From Rhodospirillales bacterium URHD0017 (GTDB lineage: Bacteria > Pseudomonadota > Alphaproteobacteria > Reyranellales > Reyranellaceae), in NCBI GenBank assembly GCA_900110395.1, contig FODP01000035.1:1-59035 (forward strand): a DNA stretch of 59,035 bases, read 5' to 3'. Made by a program: the position numbers and the translations under genes. Shown in pieces: positions 1 through 9,473 of the stretch (positions are counted from its first letter, which is position 1; each line of letters starts with the position of its first letter). The notes under the pieces are model-generated. The model saw only the letters and a program-made list of their open reading frames with translations. It ran no database searches and was not told where the DNA came from.

Positions 1-575
1 AGGATCTCCTTGCCGAAGTCGGTGTCCTGGTACATCACGCAGACGTTCTTCACGCCCTTGTTCTTGACGAAGTAGTTGATGCCGGCGCGGATCTGGTCGA
101 CGTAGGAGGCGGCGCCGTAGAACTTCACCCGCTCATACGGCTCGTACATTGCGCGCGCCGCCGACAGCGGGAAGAGGTTGGGAACGCCGGCCGCGAACTG
201 GTCCTTGAAACAGGCGTTGTTCATCGGCGTGCCGAGCGGGCCCACGAAGGCAAAGACCTTGTCGCGGTTGATCAGCTTGTTGCAGGCCTGCACCGCCTTC
301 GGCACCTGATAGGCCTGGTCCTCGACGATGACCTTGAGCTTGCGGCCGTTGATGCCACCCGCCTCGTTGATCTCGTCGAAGCGCATCTTCACGCCGTTCG
401 ACGACGATACGCCGTAGGTCGCGGCGGGACCGGAGAGGTCGGTCGGCATGCCGAACAGCACCTCGGTTGCCGTCACGCCGCGGGTCTGTGCCGAGGCCGC
501 GCCGGCCAGCGACACAGCCGCCGCTGCGGCCGTTGCAGTCTTGACGATTGTCCACATACGCATCGCACTACGCAT
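1..575 (-). CDS. ABC transporter substrate-binding protein, LivK/Peripla_BP_6 type (3' end outside window)
   Basis: Periplasmic binding protein of a branched-chain-amino-acid-type ABC importer. The visible 191 residues begin with a signal peptide (hydrophobic, Ala-rich, ending near AGAASA-QT at about residue 29). The mature part has the family pattern: a strand reading EVLFGMPTDLSGPAATYG, then a GV-MRFDEINEAGGINGR segment and a KLKVIVEDQ strand. The first of three possible ATG codons (575, 563, 557) is chosen because an AGGGAG ribosome site lies about 10 bases before it. It is the last gene of the liv-type operon whose permeases and ATPases lie upstream. The ligand cannot be told; the acyl-CoA ligase next door hints at an organic acid rather than an amino acid. 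Confidence 0.9.
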   Translation of the reverse strand, partial: MRSAMRMWTIVKTATAAAAAVSLAGAASAQTRGVTATEVLFGMPTDLSGPAATYGVSSSNGVKMRFDEINEAGGINGRKLKVIVEDQAYQVPKAVQACNKLINRDKVFAFVGPLGTPMNNACFKDQFAAGVPNLFPLSAARAMYEPYERVKFYGAASYVDQIRAGINYFVKNKGVKNVCVMYQDTDFGKEI

Positions 576-639
576 CACACTTGTTCTCCCTAATGATGAC
601 GGCACCCATGGCGACCGCCTTTGACACGACTACGCGGGG

Positions 640-2472
640 TTACACTGCCTCGGCATACATGCCGTCGATCATGCCCTTGTACTTTTCGTTCACGAACTTG
701 CGCTTGAGCTTCATGGTCGGCGTGACCTCGTCGTCCTCGGCGGTGAGCTGCTGCTCGATCATCCGGAACTTCTTGATCGTCTCGACCCGCGCGAAGCCCT
801 GGTTCACCCGCTCGATCTCCGACCAGATCAGGTCGTTGACCTCGCGCGCCCGGCACAGCGAGGCGAAATCGGTAAACGGCACGTTGTTGTCCTGGGCGTG
901 CTTGGCCACGTTGTCGTAGTCGATCATGATCAGGCACGACAGGAACTTGCGCTTGTCGCCGATCACGACGGCATCGGAGATGTAGGGCGAGAACTTCAGC
1001 TGGTTCTCGATCTCCGACGGCGTGATGTTCTTGCCGCCCGCGGTGATGATGATGTCCTTCATGCGGTCGGTGATCTTGAGATAGCCCTCGTTGTCGAGGC
1101 TGCCGACGTCGCCGGTGTGCAGCCAGCCGTCGCGCAAGGTCTCGGCGGTCTTTTCGGGCTGGTTCAGGTAGCCCATGAAGATATGCGGACCCCGGAGCAG
1201 GATCTCGCCCTCGGGCGAGATCCTCGATTCGGTGCGCGGCGCGGTGACGCCGACGGTGCCGAGCTTGATGCGATTGGGCATGCCAGTCGCGAGGCCACAG
1301 TTCTCGGTCTGGCCGTAGACCTCGCGCATGTCGACTCCGAGCGCGCGGTACCACTTGATGAGGTCGGGTGCGATCGGCGCCGCACCGGTGCCGGCGAACT
1401 TGACGCGATGCAGGCCGATGGCGCGCTTGATGTTGTCCAGCACCAGCCAGTCGGCGATGGCGTGGCCGAGCTTCAGGAACGGCCCGGGCTTGCGGCCGTC
1501 GAGCTCGGCCTCGGCGACCTTGAGCCCGAGCCCGATCGCCCACTTGTAGGCGGCGCGGCCGATCCAGGTCGCCTCCTTCATGCGGATGGCGATGCCGGAA
1601 TAGAAGCGCTCCCAGATGCGCGGCACGGCGAAGAATGTGGTCGGCGCCACTTCGCGGATATTGTCCGGCACCGTCTCGACGCTCTCGGCGAAGTTGGCGA
1701 TGGCGCCGGAGCGCAAGGGCAGGAAGGCCGTGAAGGTGCGCTCGGCGACGTGGCAGAGCGGCAGGAAGGCGAGCTGCTCGCCGTCCTTCTCGATCGGGAT
1801 GAAGGCGTCGGCGTTGCTGAGCTGGAAGATGACGTTGCGGTGCGACAGCATCGCGCCCTTGGGCGGGCCGGTCGTGCCGGAAGTGTAGACGAGGATCGCC
1901 AGCTCCTCGGCCCGCGAGCTCGCGACCAGCTTCTCCCACAGCTCCGGATTGGCCTTGTCGTAGGCGCGGCCGAGCTCGAGCAGCTCGTCGAACGGCATGA
2001 CCATCGGGTCGTTGAAATCGGCCAGGCCCTCCATGTCGAAGACGAAGACCTTGACCAGGTCGGGGCAGCGGTCGCGGACCTCGAGGAACTTGTCGAGCTG
2101 CTCCTCATTCTCGACGAAGAGGAAGCGGGTGCGGCTGTCGTTCAGAATGTACTCGACCTGCTTGGCCGAATCGGTCGGATAGATGCCGTTGCTGACGCCG
2201 CCCGCCGCGGTGGTGCCCATGTCGACGTAGAGCCATTCCGGCACCGTCTCGGCCAGCACCGACACGACCTGGCCGTGGCTCAGGCCGAGCTTGACCAGGC
2301 CCATGCCGGCGGCGCGGGCGCGCGCGCCGTACTCGCGCCACGAGGTCGCGCGCCAGATGCCGAACTTCTTCTCACGGAAGGCGGTGCGATCGCCGCGCGC
2401 CTTCACCTGATGCCAGAACAGCTTGGGAATCGTGTCGCAGCCTTCGACGTCGATCCGTTCGTTGCCCGCCAT
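640..2472 (-). CDS. long-chain acyl-CoA synthetase (AMP-forming)
   Basis: A 610-residue ANL-superfamily ligase that activates a carboxylic acid to an acyl-adenylate and then to an acyl-CoA. The ATP-binding motif YTSGTTGPPKGAMLSH lies in the first half. Further on are YGQTENCG, GWLHTGDVG and the hinge/C-terminal pattern ITDRMKDIIITAGGKNI, followed by a lysine-rich tail. The length and the long gap between motifs fit the long-chain (FadD15-like) branch. The start at 2472 has an AGGGAGAG site just before it. The gene lies 11 bp after livF and before the binding-protein gene, so it is probably co-transcribed and may activate what the transporter imports. The exact chain length or an aromatic substrate cannot be read from the sequence. 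Confidence 0.93.
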   Translation of the reverse strand: MAGNERIDVEGCDTIPKLFWHQVKARGDRTAFREKKFGIWRATSWREYGARARAAGMGLVKLGLSHGQVVSVLAETVPEWLYVDMGTTAAGGVSNGIYPTDSAKQVEYILNDSRTRFLFVENEEQLDKFLEVRDRCPDLVKVFVFDMEGLADFNDPMVMPFDELLELGRAYDKANPELWEKLVASSRAEELAILVYTSGTTGPPKGAMLSHRNVIFQLSNADAFIPIEKDGEQLAFLPLCHVAERTFTAFLPLRSGAIANFAESVETVPDNIREVAPTTFFAVPRIWERFYSGIAIRMKEATWIGRAAYKWAIGLGLKVAEAELDGRKPGPFLKLGHAIADWLVLDNIKRAIGLHRVKFAGTGAAPIAPDLIKWYRALGVDMREVYGQTENCGLATGMPNRIKLGTVGVTAPRTESRISPEGEILLRGPHIFMGYLNQPEKTAETLRDGWLHTGDVGSLDNEGYLKITDRMKDIIITAGGKNITPSEIENQLKFSPYISDAVVIGDKRKFLSCLIMIDYDNVAKHAQDNNVPFTDFASLCRAREVNDLIWSEIERVNQGFARVETIKKFRMIEQQLTAEDDEVTPTMKLKRKFVNEKYKGMIDGMYAEAV

Positions 2473-2483
2473 CACGCTCTCCC

Positions 2484-3263
<780 letters not shown>

Positions 3264-3268
3264 GGTCG

Positions 3269-4027
3269 TTAGCCGCCGAGATAAGCGCGAATGACTTCGG
3301 GATGGGACTGGACCTCGCCCGGCGTGCCCATGGCGAGCGGCCGGCCATAGTTCAGCGCCAGCACGCGGTCGGAGACGGCCGAGACCAGGCTCATGTCGTG
3401 CTCGACCATCAGCACGGTGATGCCGAGCAGGGTGCGGATGTCCTGGATCCAGAAGGCCATGTCCTCGGTCTCCTCGACGTTCAGGCCGGAGGAGGGCTCG
3501 TCGAGCAGCAGGAGCTGGGGATCGGTGCAGAGCGCGCGCGCCAGCTCCGTCACCTTGCGGACACCGTAAGGCAGGTTGACGATGAAGCTGTCGCGGTACT
3601 GCTGCAGGTCGAGGAAGTCGATCGCCTTCTCGACGGCCTCGCGGTGCTCGAGCTCCATCTGCCGCACCGACGGCAGGAACATGAGTTCCGAGAAGAAGTT
3701 CGACTTCTTGTGGGCATGGCGCGCCAGCAGCAGGTTCTGCAGCAGCGTCGCATGCTCGAACAGCTCGATGTTCTGGAAGGTGCGGGCGATCCCGAGGGCG
3801 GCGATGCGGTGCGGCGGCACGTTGGTGATGTCGGTGCCGTCGAATACGAGCTTGCCGCCGGTCGGCTGGTAGATACGGCTCACCAGGTTGAAGATCGTGG
3901 TCTTGCCTGCGCCGTTGGGGCCGATGATGGTGAAGACCTCGCCCTTCTTGACGTCGAAGGTCACGCCGTCGACGGCCTTGATGCCGCCGAAGTTGATCGA
4001 GAGGTTGTCGACCGAGAAGAAGCTCAT
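3269..4027 (-). CDS. livG: LivG-type ABC transporter ATP-binding protein
   Basis: A 252-residue ATPase subunit that pairs with LivF. Walker A is GPNGAGKTT (residues 36-44). The Q-loop region reads GIARTFQNIELF, which is characteristic of LivG. Walker B is LLLLDEPSSGL and the H-loop is VLMVEHDM. The signature motif is LPYGVRK instead of the textbook LSGGQ; LivG proteins often have a YG form here, so this is a family trait rather than damage. The ATG overlaps the stop of livM as ATGA (4024-4027), so translation is probably coupled. Confidence 0.93.
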   Translation of the reverse strand: MSFFSVDNLSINFGGIKAVDGVTFDVKKGEVFTIIGPNGAGKTTIFNLVSRIYQPTGGKLVFDGTDITNVPPHRIAALGIARTFQNIELFEHATLLQNLLLARHAHKKSNFFSELMFLPSVRQMELEHREAVEKAIDFLDLQQYRDSFIVNLPYGVRKVTELARALCTDPQLLLLDEPSSGLNVEETEDMAFWIQDIRTLLGITVLMVEHDMSLVSAVSDRVLALNYGRPLAMGTPGEVQSHPEVIRAYLGG

Positions 4028-5166
4028 CGCAGGCGCTCCGAGCGCATGTAGCTCTTCTGCCTCTTGAAGGTGGCGCCGCGATACATCGGGAAGGTCGAGA
4101 AGAACACGCGGATCTTGACCCATCGGCCGTACATGCCGAGCGGCTCGAGCAGGATCACCAGCACCAGGATCAGGCCGAAGATGCCGGCCTCGACGCCGGG
4201 TTTCTTCAGGAAGTTGCCGATGCCCTCGCCGATGATGGCGAGCAGCTTGATGTTCATGGCCTGGGCGGCCTCGTTCATGCTGGCCGGGATCGAATCGCGC
4301 AGGATTGCGATCAGCGGCGGCAGGAGGGCGACGAAGATCGCGCCGAACACCGCGCCGTGCAGCGAGCCCAGCCCGCCCACGATGACCAGCAGCAGGAACT
4401 GGATCGACAGCAGGATGGTGAAGATGTCGGGCGCGAGATAGCCGATCTTGTGGGCGAACAGCGCGCCCGCCAGCCCCATCAAGCCTGCCGAGTAGGCGAA
4501 GGCGATCGACTTGTAGATCGCGAGGTTGACGCCCATCGACTGGGCGGCGATCTCGCTGTCGCGGATGGCGATCCAGGCACGGCCGGTCGGCGAGCGCAGC
4601 AGGTTGCGCGTCATCCACAGCACCAGCACCAGGAAGAACAGGCAGAGATAGTAGAAGGCCCACTCGTCGTGGAACGGTACGCCGAAGATCGTAGGCTTCT
4701 CCACCGGCATGCCGGCGAAGCCGTGCGTCACCGACTCCCAGCGGCTGAACACTTCCTGGATGATCACGCCGAAGGCGAGGGTCGCGATGGTGAGATAGAT
4801 GCCCGTCATGCGCAGCGCCGGGAGCCCGACGACGATGCCGCTCGCCGTGGTGATGGTGACAGCCAGGGCAACCGACACGACCCACGGCACACCGTGCTGC
4901 AGGAAGTAGGCATGGGCGTAGGCGCCGATCCCCAGGAAGGCGGCGTGGCCCAACGAGACCAGTCCGGTGTAGCCGACCAGCGCCATCAGCGAGACGCCGC
5001 AGATGGCGTAGATGAAGACCCAGGTCGCCTCGCCGACATAGTAGTCGGACATCAGCAACGGCACGGCGAGCACCGCAACGGCGAGCAGGCCGTACCACGA
5101 GGTATCGATCCGGTCTTTGAACAGCCGGATGTCCTGGTTGTAGGACGTCTTGAACTGGAAACGCAT
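4024..5166 (-). CDS. livM: LivM-type branched-chain amino acid ABC permease
   Basis: A 380-residue inner-membrane permease. After a 30-residue cytoplasmic start (MRFQFKTSYNQDIRLFKDRI) come about nine or ten hydrophobic segments. The family core GYTGLVSLGHAAFLGIGAY, the transport-loop pattern SPTGRAWIAIRDSEIAAQSMG and the later segment VIVGGLGSLHGAVFGA are all present. The C-terminal tail is basic and extends past the last membrane segment. It lies 8 bp after livH and overlaps livG by 4 bp. Confidence 0.93.
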   Translation of the reverse strand: MRFQFKTSYNQDIRLFKDRIDTSWYGLLAVAVLAVPLLMSDYYVGEATWVFIYAICGVSLMALVGYTGLVSLGHAAFLGIGAYAHAYFLQHGVPWVVSVALAVTITTASGIVVGLPALRMTGIYLTIATLAFGVIIQEVFSRWESVTHGFAGMPVEKPTIFGVPFHDEWAFYYLCLFFLVLVLWMTRNLLRSPTGRAWIAIRDSEIAAQSMGVNLAIYKSIAFAYSAGLMGLAGALFAHKIGYLAPDIFTILLSIQFLLLVIVGGLGSLHGAVFGAIFVALLPPLIAILRDSIPASMNEAAQAMNIKLLAIIGEGIGNFLKKPGVEAGIFGLILVLVILLEPLGMYGRWVKIRVFFSTFPMYRGATFKRQKSYMRSERLR

Positions 5167-5174
5167 GGCCCCGC

Positions 5175-6065
5175 CTACACCTTCTTGCGCGTCATGGTGC
5201 CGAACAGGCCTTGCGGGCGAACCACCAGCATGATCAGCAGCACGATGTAGGGCGCGGTGTCCTTGAAGCCTTCGGGCAGCGTGGCGCCGGCGTAGAGCTC
5301 GATCAGGCCGATGATGATGCCGCCGACCAGCGCGCCCGGGATCGAGCCGAAGCCGCCCAGCACGGCGGCGGCGAAGGCTTTCAGCGCAACGGCCAGGCCC
5401 ATGTTGATGTCGATCAGGGTCACCGGCGCCAGCAGGATGCCGGCAGCGGCAGCGGTGCCGGCCGAGATCGCCCAGATCAGGGAGAAGATCAGCTTGACCG
5501 GGATGCCCATGTAATAGGCAGCGAGCTGGTTCTGCGAGGTCGCCTGCATGGCGACGCCGACGCGCGTGTGGTTGAAGAAAACGTAGAGCACGCCGCACAG
5601 GATCAGCGTGCCGACCACGATCGAGATGTACTGGTGGCTGAGCGTGACGCCGCCGACCTGCCACACGCCGCCGAACGGCGTCGGCAGGGTGTAGATCTCC
5701 GAGCCCCAGGTGACGCTGGCGAAGGTGCGGAACATGGCGCCCAAGCCGATGGTCAGCATGACCACGGCGAACTGCGGCTGGCCAATCACGTTGCGCAGGA
5801 TGGTGGCGTCGAGCAGGGCGCCGAACACGCCGATCGTCACCACCGAGATCAGGAAGGCGAGCCAGTAGTCCAGGCCCCACCAGATCACCGCCATGTAGGC
5901 TACGAAGGCGCCCAGCATCAAAAGATCGCCTTGGGCGAAATTGACGAGCTCGGTCGCCTTGTAGATGAGCACGAACCCCAGAGCGACCAGACCGTAGATA
6001 CAGCCGACGGCTAGCCCATTGAGGGTAAGCTGTAAGAAAGTAACCAGTTTCCGTCCCCTGCACAT
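5175..6065 (-). CDS. livH: LivH-type branched-chain amino acid ABC permease
   Basis: Permease partner of LivM, 296 residues from the chosen ATG. It has the opening QLTLNGLAVGCIYGLVALGF, the segment ATELVNFAQGDLLMLGAFVAY, and the loop NHTRVGVAMQATSQN, all typical of LivH. A longer frame opens at 6122, but that ATG lies inside the -35 box of a good promoter (6093-6122), so the downstream ATG at 6065 is preferred. Its ribosome site is weak. An AGGGGA sits six codons further in, before a CTG codon that could be an unusual alternative start. It is the first gene of the operon. Confidence 0.9.
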   Translation of the reverse strand: MCRGRKLVTFLQLTLNGLAVGCIYGLVALGFVLIYKATELVNFAQGDLLMLGAFVAYMAVIWWGLDYWLAFLISVVTIGVFGALLDATILRNVIGQPQFAVVMLTIGLGAMFRTFASVTWGSEIYTLPTPFGGVWQVGGVTLSHQYISIVVGTLILCGVLYVFFNHTRVGVAMQATSQNQLAAYYMGIPVKLIFSLIWAISAGTAAAAGILLAPVTLIDINMGLAVALKAFAAAVLGGFGSIPGALVGGIIIGLIELYAGATLPEGFKDTAPYIVLLIMLVVRPQGLFGTMTRKKV

Positions 6066-6092
6066 GAGCGGTCTGTGCCGCTTCGCCTCCTG

Positions 6093-6122
6093 CAAATATG
6101 AACGGCTGTTTAGCGCTGTCAA
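6093..6122 (-). promoter_or_regulatory. sigma70-type promoter of the liv-type operon
   Basis: On the minus strand a perfect TTGACA (-35, at 6122-6117) is followed after 18 bases by TATTTG (-10, at 6098-6093). The livH ATG lies 28 bases downstream. This is the strongest-looking promoter match in the window, in the gap between divergent operons. The -10 is only partly like the consensus, so it may need an activator. No operator palindrome was recognised. Confidence 0.55.
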
Positions 6123-6172
6123 CGCGCGATACGATAGTCCACCACGTGAAACGACGGGACCAGGAGAGGCCG

Positions 6173-7351
6173 ATGGCCATTACCGATTCTTTAACCCATT
6201 TGCCCGAAGTGGCGTCGCGCAGCCCTTTTTATACAGAAGAGCACGAGGCTTTCCGGCGCACCGTCCGCCGCTTCGTCGATCGCGAGATCATGCCCCATGT
6301 CGACCAGTGGGATGAGGCCGAGGAGTTCCCGCGCGAGCTTTACAGGAAGGCCTCGGCGGCGGGCCTGCTGCAGCTCGGGTTTCCCGAGGAATATGGCGGC
6401 GTGCCGACCGATCCCTTCTTCGGCATCGTCAAGGCCGAGGAGATGGCGCGTCACGGCAGCGGCGGGCTGAATGGCAGCCTGAACAGCCACACGATCGGTT
6501 CGCCGCCGATCGCGGCGCTCGGCCCGGAGTGGATGAAGCGCAAGGTCCTGCCCGAGGTCCTGGCCGGCGAGAAGATCAGCGCGCTTGCCATCACCGAGCC
6601 GTCGGGCGGCTGGGACGTCGCCAACCTCAAGACCACGGCGCGCCGCGAGGGTGATCATTACGTGGTCAACGGTTCCAAGATGTTCATCACCTCGGGCATG
6701 CGCGCCGACTACTACACCGTGGCGGTGAGGACCGGCGGGCCGGGCGCTTCGGGCGTGTCGCTGCTCTTGATCGAGCGTGATCGCGAGGGGTTCGGCCGCA
6801 CCAAGCTCAAGAAGATGGGCTGGTGGGCGTCCGACACGGCGCAGCTCTTTTTCGACAATGTGAGGGTTCCCGTCGACAACCTGATCGGCCAGGAGAACAA
6901 GGGCTTCATCGGCATCATGCTGAACTTCAACCAGGAGCGGCTCGGCATGTCGGCCGGCGCCTGCGGTTACGCCAAGGTCTGCCTCGATGAGTCGATCGCC
7001 TATGCCCGCGAGCGCTACACCTTCGGCAAGCCCCTGATCGCCAACCAGGTGGTGCGCCATCGCCTGGTCGACATGGCCATGCGCATCAACGCCGTGAAGT
7101 CGACGCTCGAATTGCTGGCCTGGCGCGTCTCCCAGGGCGAGAAGCCGGTGGCGGAGATCTGCATGCTGAAGAACCTGGCGACCTCGGCCATGGAGTTCTG
7201 CGCCAACGAAGCCATGCAGGTGTTCGGCGGCGCGGGCTACCTGCGCGGCGCCAAGGTCGAGCGCATCTACCGTGAGACCAAGGTGATGGCGATCGGCGGC
7301 GGCTCGGTCGAGATCATGAAGGACCTCGCCGCGCGCCAGATGGGACTGTAG
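6173..7351 (+). CDS. acyl-CoA dehydrogenase
   Basis: A 392-residue flavoenzyme that introduces the alpha,beta double bond in an acyl-CoA. Seen are the FAD/substrate loop ITEPSGGWDVANLKTTA, the segment KMFITSGMRADYYTVAVR and the C-terminal ARERYTFGKPLI. The usual short/medium-chain catalytic motif YEG is replaced by IGGGSVEIM. A glutamate at residue 255 in FNQERLG sits where isovaleryl-CoA and long-chain dehydrogenases keep their catalytic base, so activity is likely retained. The start at 6173 follows an AGGAGAGG site. It heads a run with two thioesterase genes and faces the liv/acyl-CoA ligase operon, suggesting one uptake-activation-oxidation pathway. Confidence 0.93.
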   Translation: MAITDSLTHLPEVASRSPFYTEEHEAFRRTVRRFVDREIMPHVDQWDEAEEFPRELYRKASAAGLLQLGFPEEYGGVPTDPFFGIVKAEEMARHGSGGLNGSLNSHTIGSPPIAALGPEWMKRKVLPEVLAGEKISALAITEPSGGWDVANLKTTARREGDHYVVNGSKMFITSGMRADYYTVAVRTGGPGASGVSLLLIERDREGFGRTKLKKMGWWASDTAQLFFDNVRVPVDNLIGQENKGFIGIMLNFNQERLGMSAGACGYAKVCLDESIAYARERYTFGKPLIANQVVRHRLVDMAMRINAVKSTLELLAWRVSQGEKPVAEICMLKNLATSAMEFCANEAMQVFGGAGYLRGAKVERIYRETKVMAIGGGSVEIMKDLAARQMGL

Positions 7352-7360
7352 AAGGGGCCC

Positions 7361-7849
7361 ATGAGCAGTCCCTTGAGCGATCCCCGGCAACGCATTGCCT
7401 TCTTCCAGCAGTGGTTCTCGGACACCATCCCGCACAGCAAGGCGCTGGGGCTGAAGATCATCGCGGTGCGCCGCGGCTTCGGCTCCATGCAGCTCGACTG
7501 GCGCGAGGAGCTGGTCGGCAACCCCGAGACCGGCGTGTTGGCCGGCGGCCCGCTGACGGCGCTGATGGACAGCTGTTGCGGCATGTCGGTGGCGACCATG
7601 CTGACCGAGCCGAAACCCTTCGCGACGCTCGACCTGCGCATCGACTACGTGCGGCCGGCGACACCCGGCAAGGCCGTGATCGCCGAGGCCGAGTGCTATC
7701 GCGTCACCCATTCGGTCGCCTTCACCCGCGCCTTCGCCCATCACGGCGACGCCAAGGATCCGATCGCGGCGGCGGCCGGCACCTTCATGCTGGGCACCAA
7801 GGGCGAGGTGACGCGGCCGCAGACGATCGGCACCGAGGTCAAGCCATGA
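7361..7849 (+). CDS. PaaI-like hotdog-fold thioesterase
   Basis: A 162-residue hotdog protein of the PaaI/YbgC-like group, which hydrolyses acyl-CoA thioesters in the cytoplasm. The core pattern NPETGVLAGGPLTALMDSCCG corresponds to the usual helix start (HGG-type) where the catalytic acidic residue (here Asp in ALMDS) sits. LDLRIDYVRPATPGK is the following strand and turn. It starts 9 bp after the acyl-CoA dehydrogenase and overlaps the next thioesterase gene by 4 bp. Confidence 0.88.
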   Translation: MSSPLSDPRQRIAFFQQWFSDTIPHSKALGLKIIAVRRGFGSMQLDWREELVGNPETGVLAGGPLTALMDSCCGMSVATMLTEPKPFATLDLRIDYVRPATPGKAVIAEAECYRVTHSVAFTRAFAHHGDAKDPIAAAAGTFMLGTKGEVTRPQTIGTEVKP

Positions 7850-8316
7850 GTTCCTTGGCAAATCCGCTGATGGCGCGCCTGGCCGAGGTGCGCAAGTCGG
7901 GCGACGTCGCCAAGATCGCCGAGGCGATCCCCTACGCGCGCTGGATGCGCATCGCGCCGGAGAACGGCACCGGCGAACTCTTGACCCGCATGCGCTATCA
8001 CGACGAGCTTGTCGGCAATACTTTCCTGCCGGCGATCCATGGCGGCACGCTCGGCGCCATGCTGGAGATGGCCGCGATCTTCCACCTGTTGTGGGAGACC
8101 GATACGGAGACCGTGCCGAAGATCGTCAACATCACCGTCGACTACCTGCGCTCGGCGCGCCCGGTCGACGTCATCGCCTGCGCCAAGGTGACCAAGCAGG
8201 GCCGCCGCATGGTCAACGTCTACGCCGAGGCCTGGCAGGACGACCGCGCCAAGCCGGTCGCCACGGCAAACGCGCACTTCCTGATCAAGTCCGACGACGC
8301 GCCGCCGTCGCTCTGA
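7846..8316 (+). CDS. second PaaI-like hotdog-fold thioesterase
   Basis: A 156-residue hotdog protein. The core reads LPAIHGGTLGAMLEMAAIFHLLW, with the conserved HGG and an acidic residue (Glu in MLEMA). NITVDYLRSARPVDV is the next strand. Its ATG is inside the stop of the upstream thioesterase gene (ATGA), so the two are translated together. They differ clearly in sequence, so they may form a heteromer or act on different thioesters; this is inference. The gene ends one base before the stop codon of the convergent gene on the other strand. Confidence 0.87.
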   Translation: MSSLANPLMARLAEVRKSGDVAKIAEAIPYARWMRIAPENGTGELLTRMRYHDELVGNTFLPAIHGGTLGAMLEMAAIFHLLWETDTETVPKIVNITVDYLRSARPVDVIACAKVTKQGRRMVNVYAEAWQDDRAKPVATANAHFLIKSDDAPPSL

Positions 8317-9327
8317 TCACGAGTTGCCTGAGGATTGAGTCGGCGGATGGGCGCCGGGAACCGTATGTTCGAGGAACTTGAACACGCGCTCCGAATACAA
8401 GCCGACCAGAAAACCGGCGGCAGCCGCCGAGAACGGGTTCAGGACGTCCATCACCGAGGCGCCAGAAAAGAAGACGAAGTTGCCGCCTCTCAGCAGCACG
8501 TAGACCGCAAAGCCGGCGCCGATGCCCACGGCCAGCTGGCGCACACTCGCCACCAGACCCTGCGGCGAGGCTGCATTGCTGGCGTCGCGAAGGGCTGCGA
8601 TCAAGGTCCCTATGACCGTCGAGACGAGCACCAGCAGGAAATATAGGTGGTCCTTCGCGGCTTGATCGAAAGCCAGCAGCCAGCCGGAGTAGGACGCCCA
8701 ATGAGGAGAAAGAACTTGCTGAAGCACGAATTCGTTCTCGTCGTTGTTCAATTTTTCTTCGGCAAGGTCGATCCGATCGAGTTCGCGATTTGCTGTGACC
8801 GGATGCCAAGAGAAGGCTCCCAGCGATGCGGCCGTCTGGCCTTCCGTCTTGCGCGTTTCGTAGAGGCGGACGGCCGTACCCCGTTCAATGCGCCGTAGCA
8901 GCTTTACGCAGTCCTCGAAGAAGGACGATTCGGTCGACGCAAATACAGCTGCAGTGTGGCACCTGTCCCAGGCACCGTTGGCGTTGAGGCTGTTGTAGCG
9001 TTGCATCTGGATCGATGCGCTTCCAATCCAGCCTTCGAGTTCGTTGCTGCTCTTGCAGCCCACCTTTTCCTTGGCCTCCCTGCAAGCGATGAGCGCCTTG
9101 TACTGGTTGGACACCCGATCGTAGTCCTGGTTGCGATTGAGAATCTCGCAAGCGGCTCCAATCGCCACCCACAGTGAGACCACCAGGGCGCAGATCTTCA
9201 GCAGCGTTCCAGCCACGTCGTGGTTGATCGAGCCTGGTTCTGCGGGCGTTGCTGCGGAAGTGACGGTCGCTGCTGCGCCATCAGATGCGCTGGTGACTTC
9301 AGAAGCCGGTCTGTCGAGGTCGCTCAT
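8317..9327 (-). CDS. membrane protein of unknown function
   Basis: A 336-residue protein not recognised as any named family. The first 35 residues are Ala/Thr/Ser-rich. A hydrophobic segment follows at about 42-62 (LLKICALVVSLWVAIGAACE), then a soluble region of roughly 170 residues with four cysteines that probably lies in the periplasm. Three hydrophobic segments come near the C-terminus (about 235-256, 275-293 and 298-318). The start has a run of Gs five bases upstream. It is alone on its strand between convergent and same-strand neighbours, so context gives no function. Confidence 0.75.
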   Translation of the reverse strand: MSDLDRPASEVTSASDGAAATVTSAATPAEPGSINHDVAGTLLKICALVVSLWVAIGAACEILNRNQDYDRVSNQYKALIACREAKEKVGCKSSNELEGWIGSASIQMQRYNSLNANGAWDRCHTAAVFASTESSFFEDCVKLLRRIERGTAVRLYETRKTEGQTAASLGAFSWHPVTANRELDRIDLAEEKLNNDENEFVLQQVLSPHWASYSGWLLAFDQAAKDHLYFLLVLVSTVIGTLIAALRDASNAASPQGLVASVRQLAVGIGAGFAVYVLLRGGNFVFFSGASVMDVLNPFSAAAAGFLVGLYSERVFKFLEHTVPGAHPPTQSSGNS

Positions 9328-9473
9328 CTTAACCCCCCGGAAAGAAGATGCGCCTCGATACCACTACAATTTTTGTTTGTGGGATCTCTGTGGCTTTTCT
9401 CACATCGAGGGCAATTACCGCATGTTGCCGAACGCGAGCATCCCGGTCCTTTCGCGCGGCTGGCCGTCGCGGC

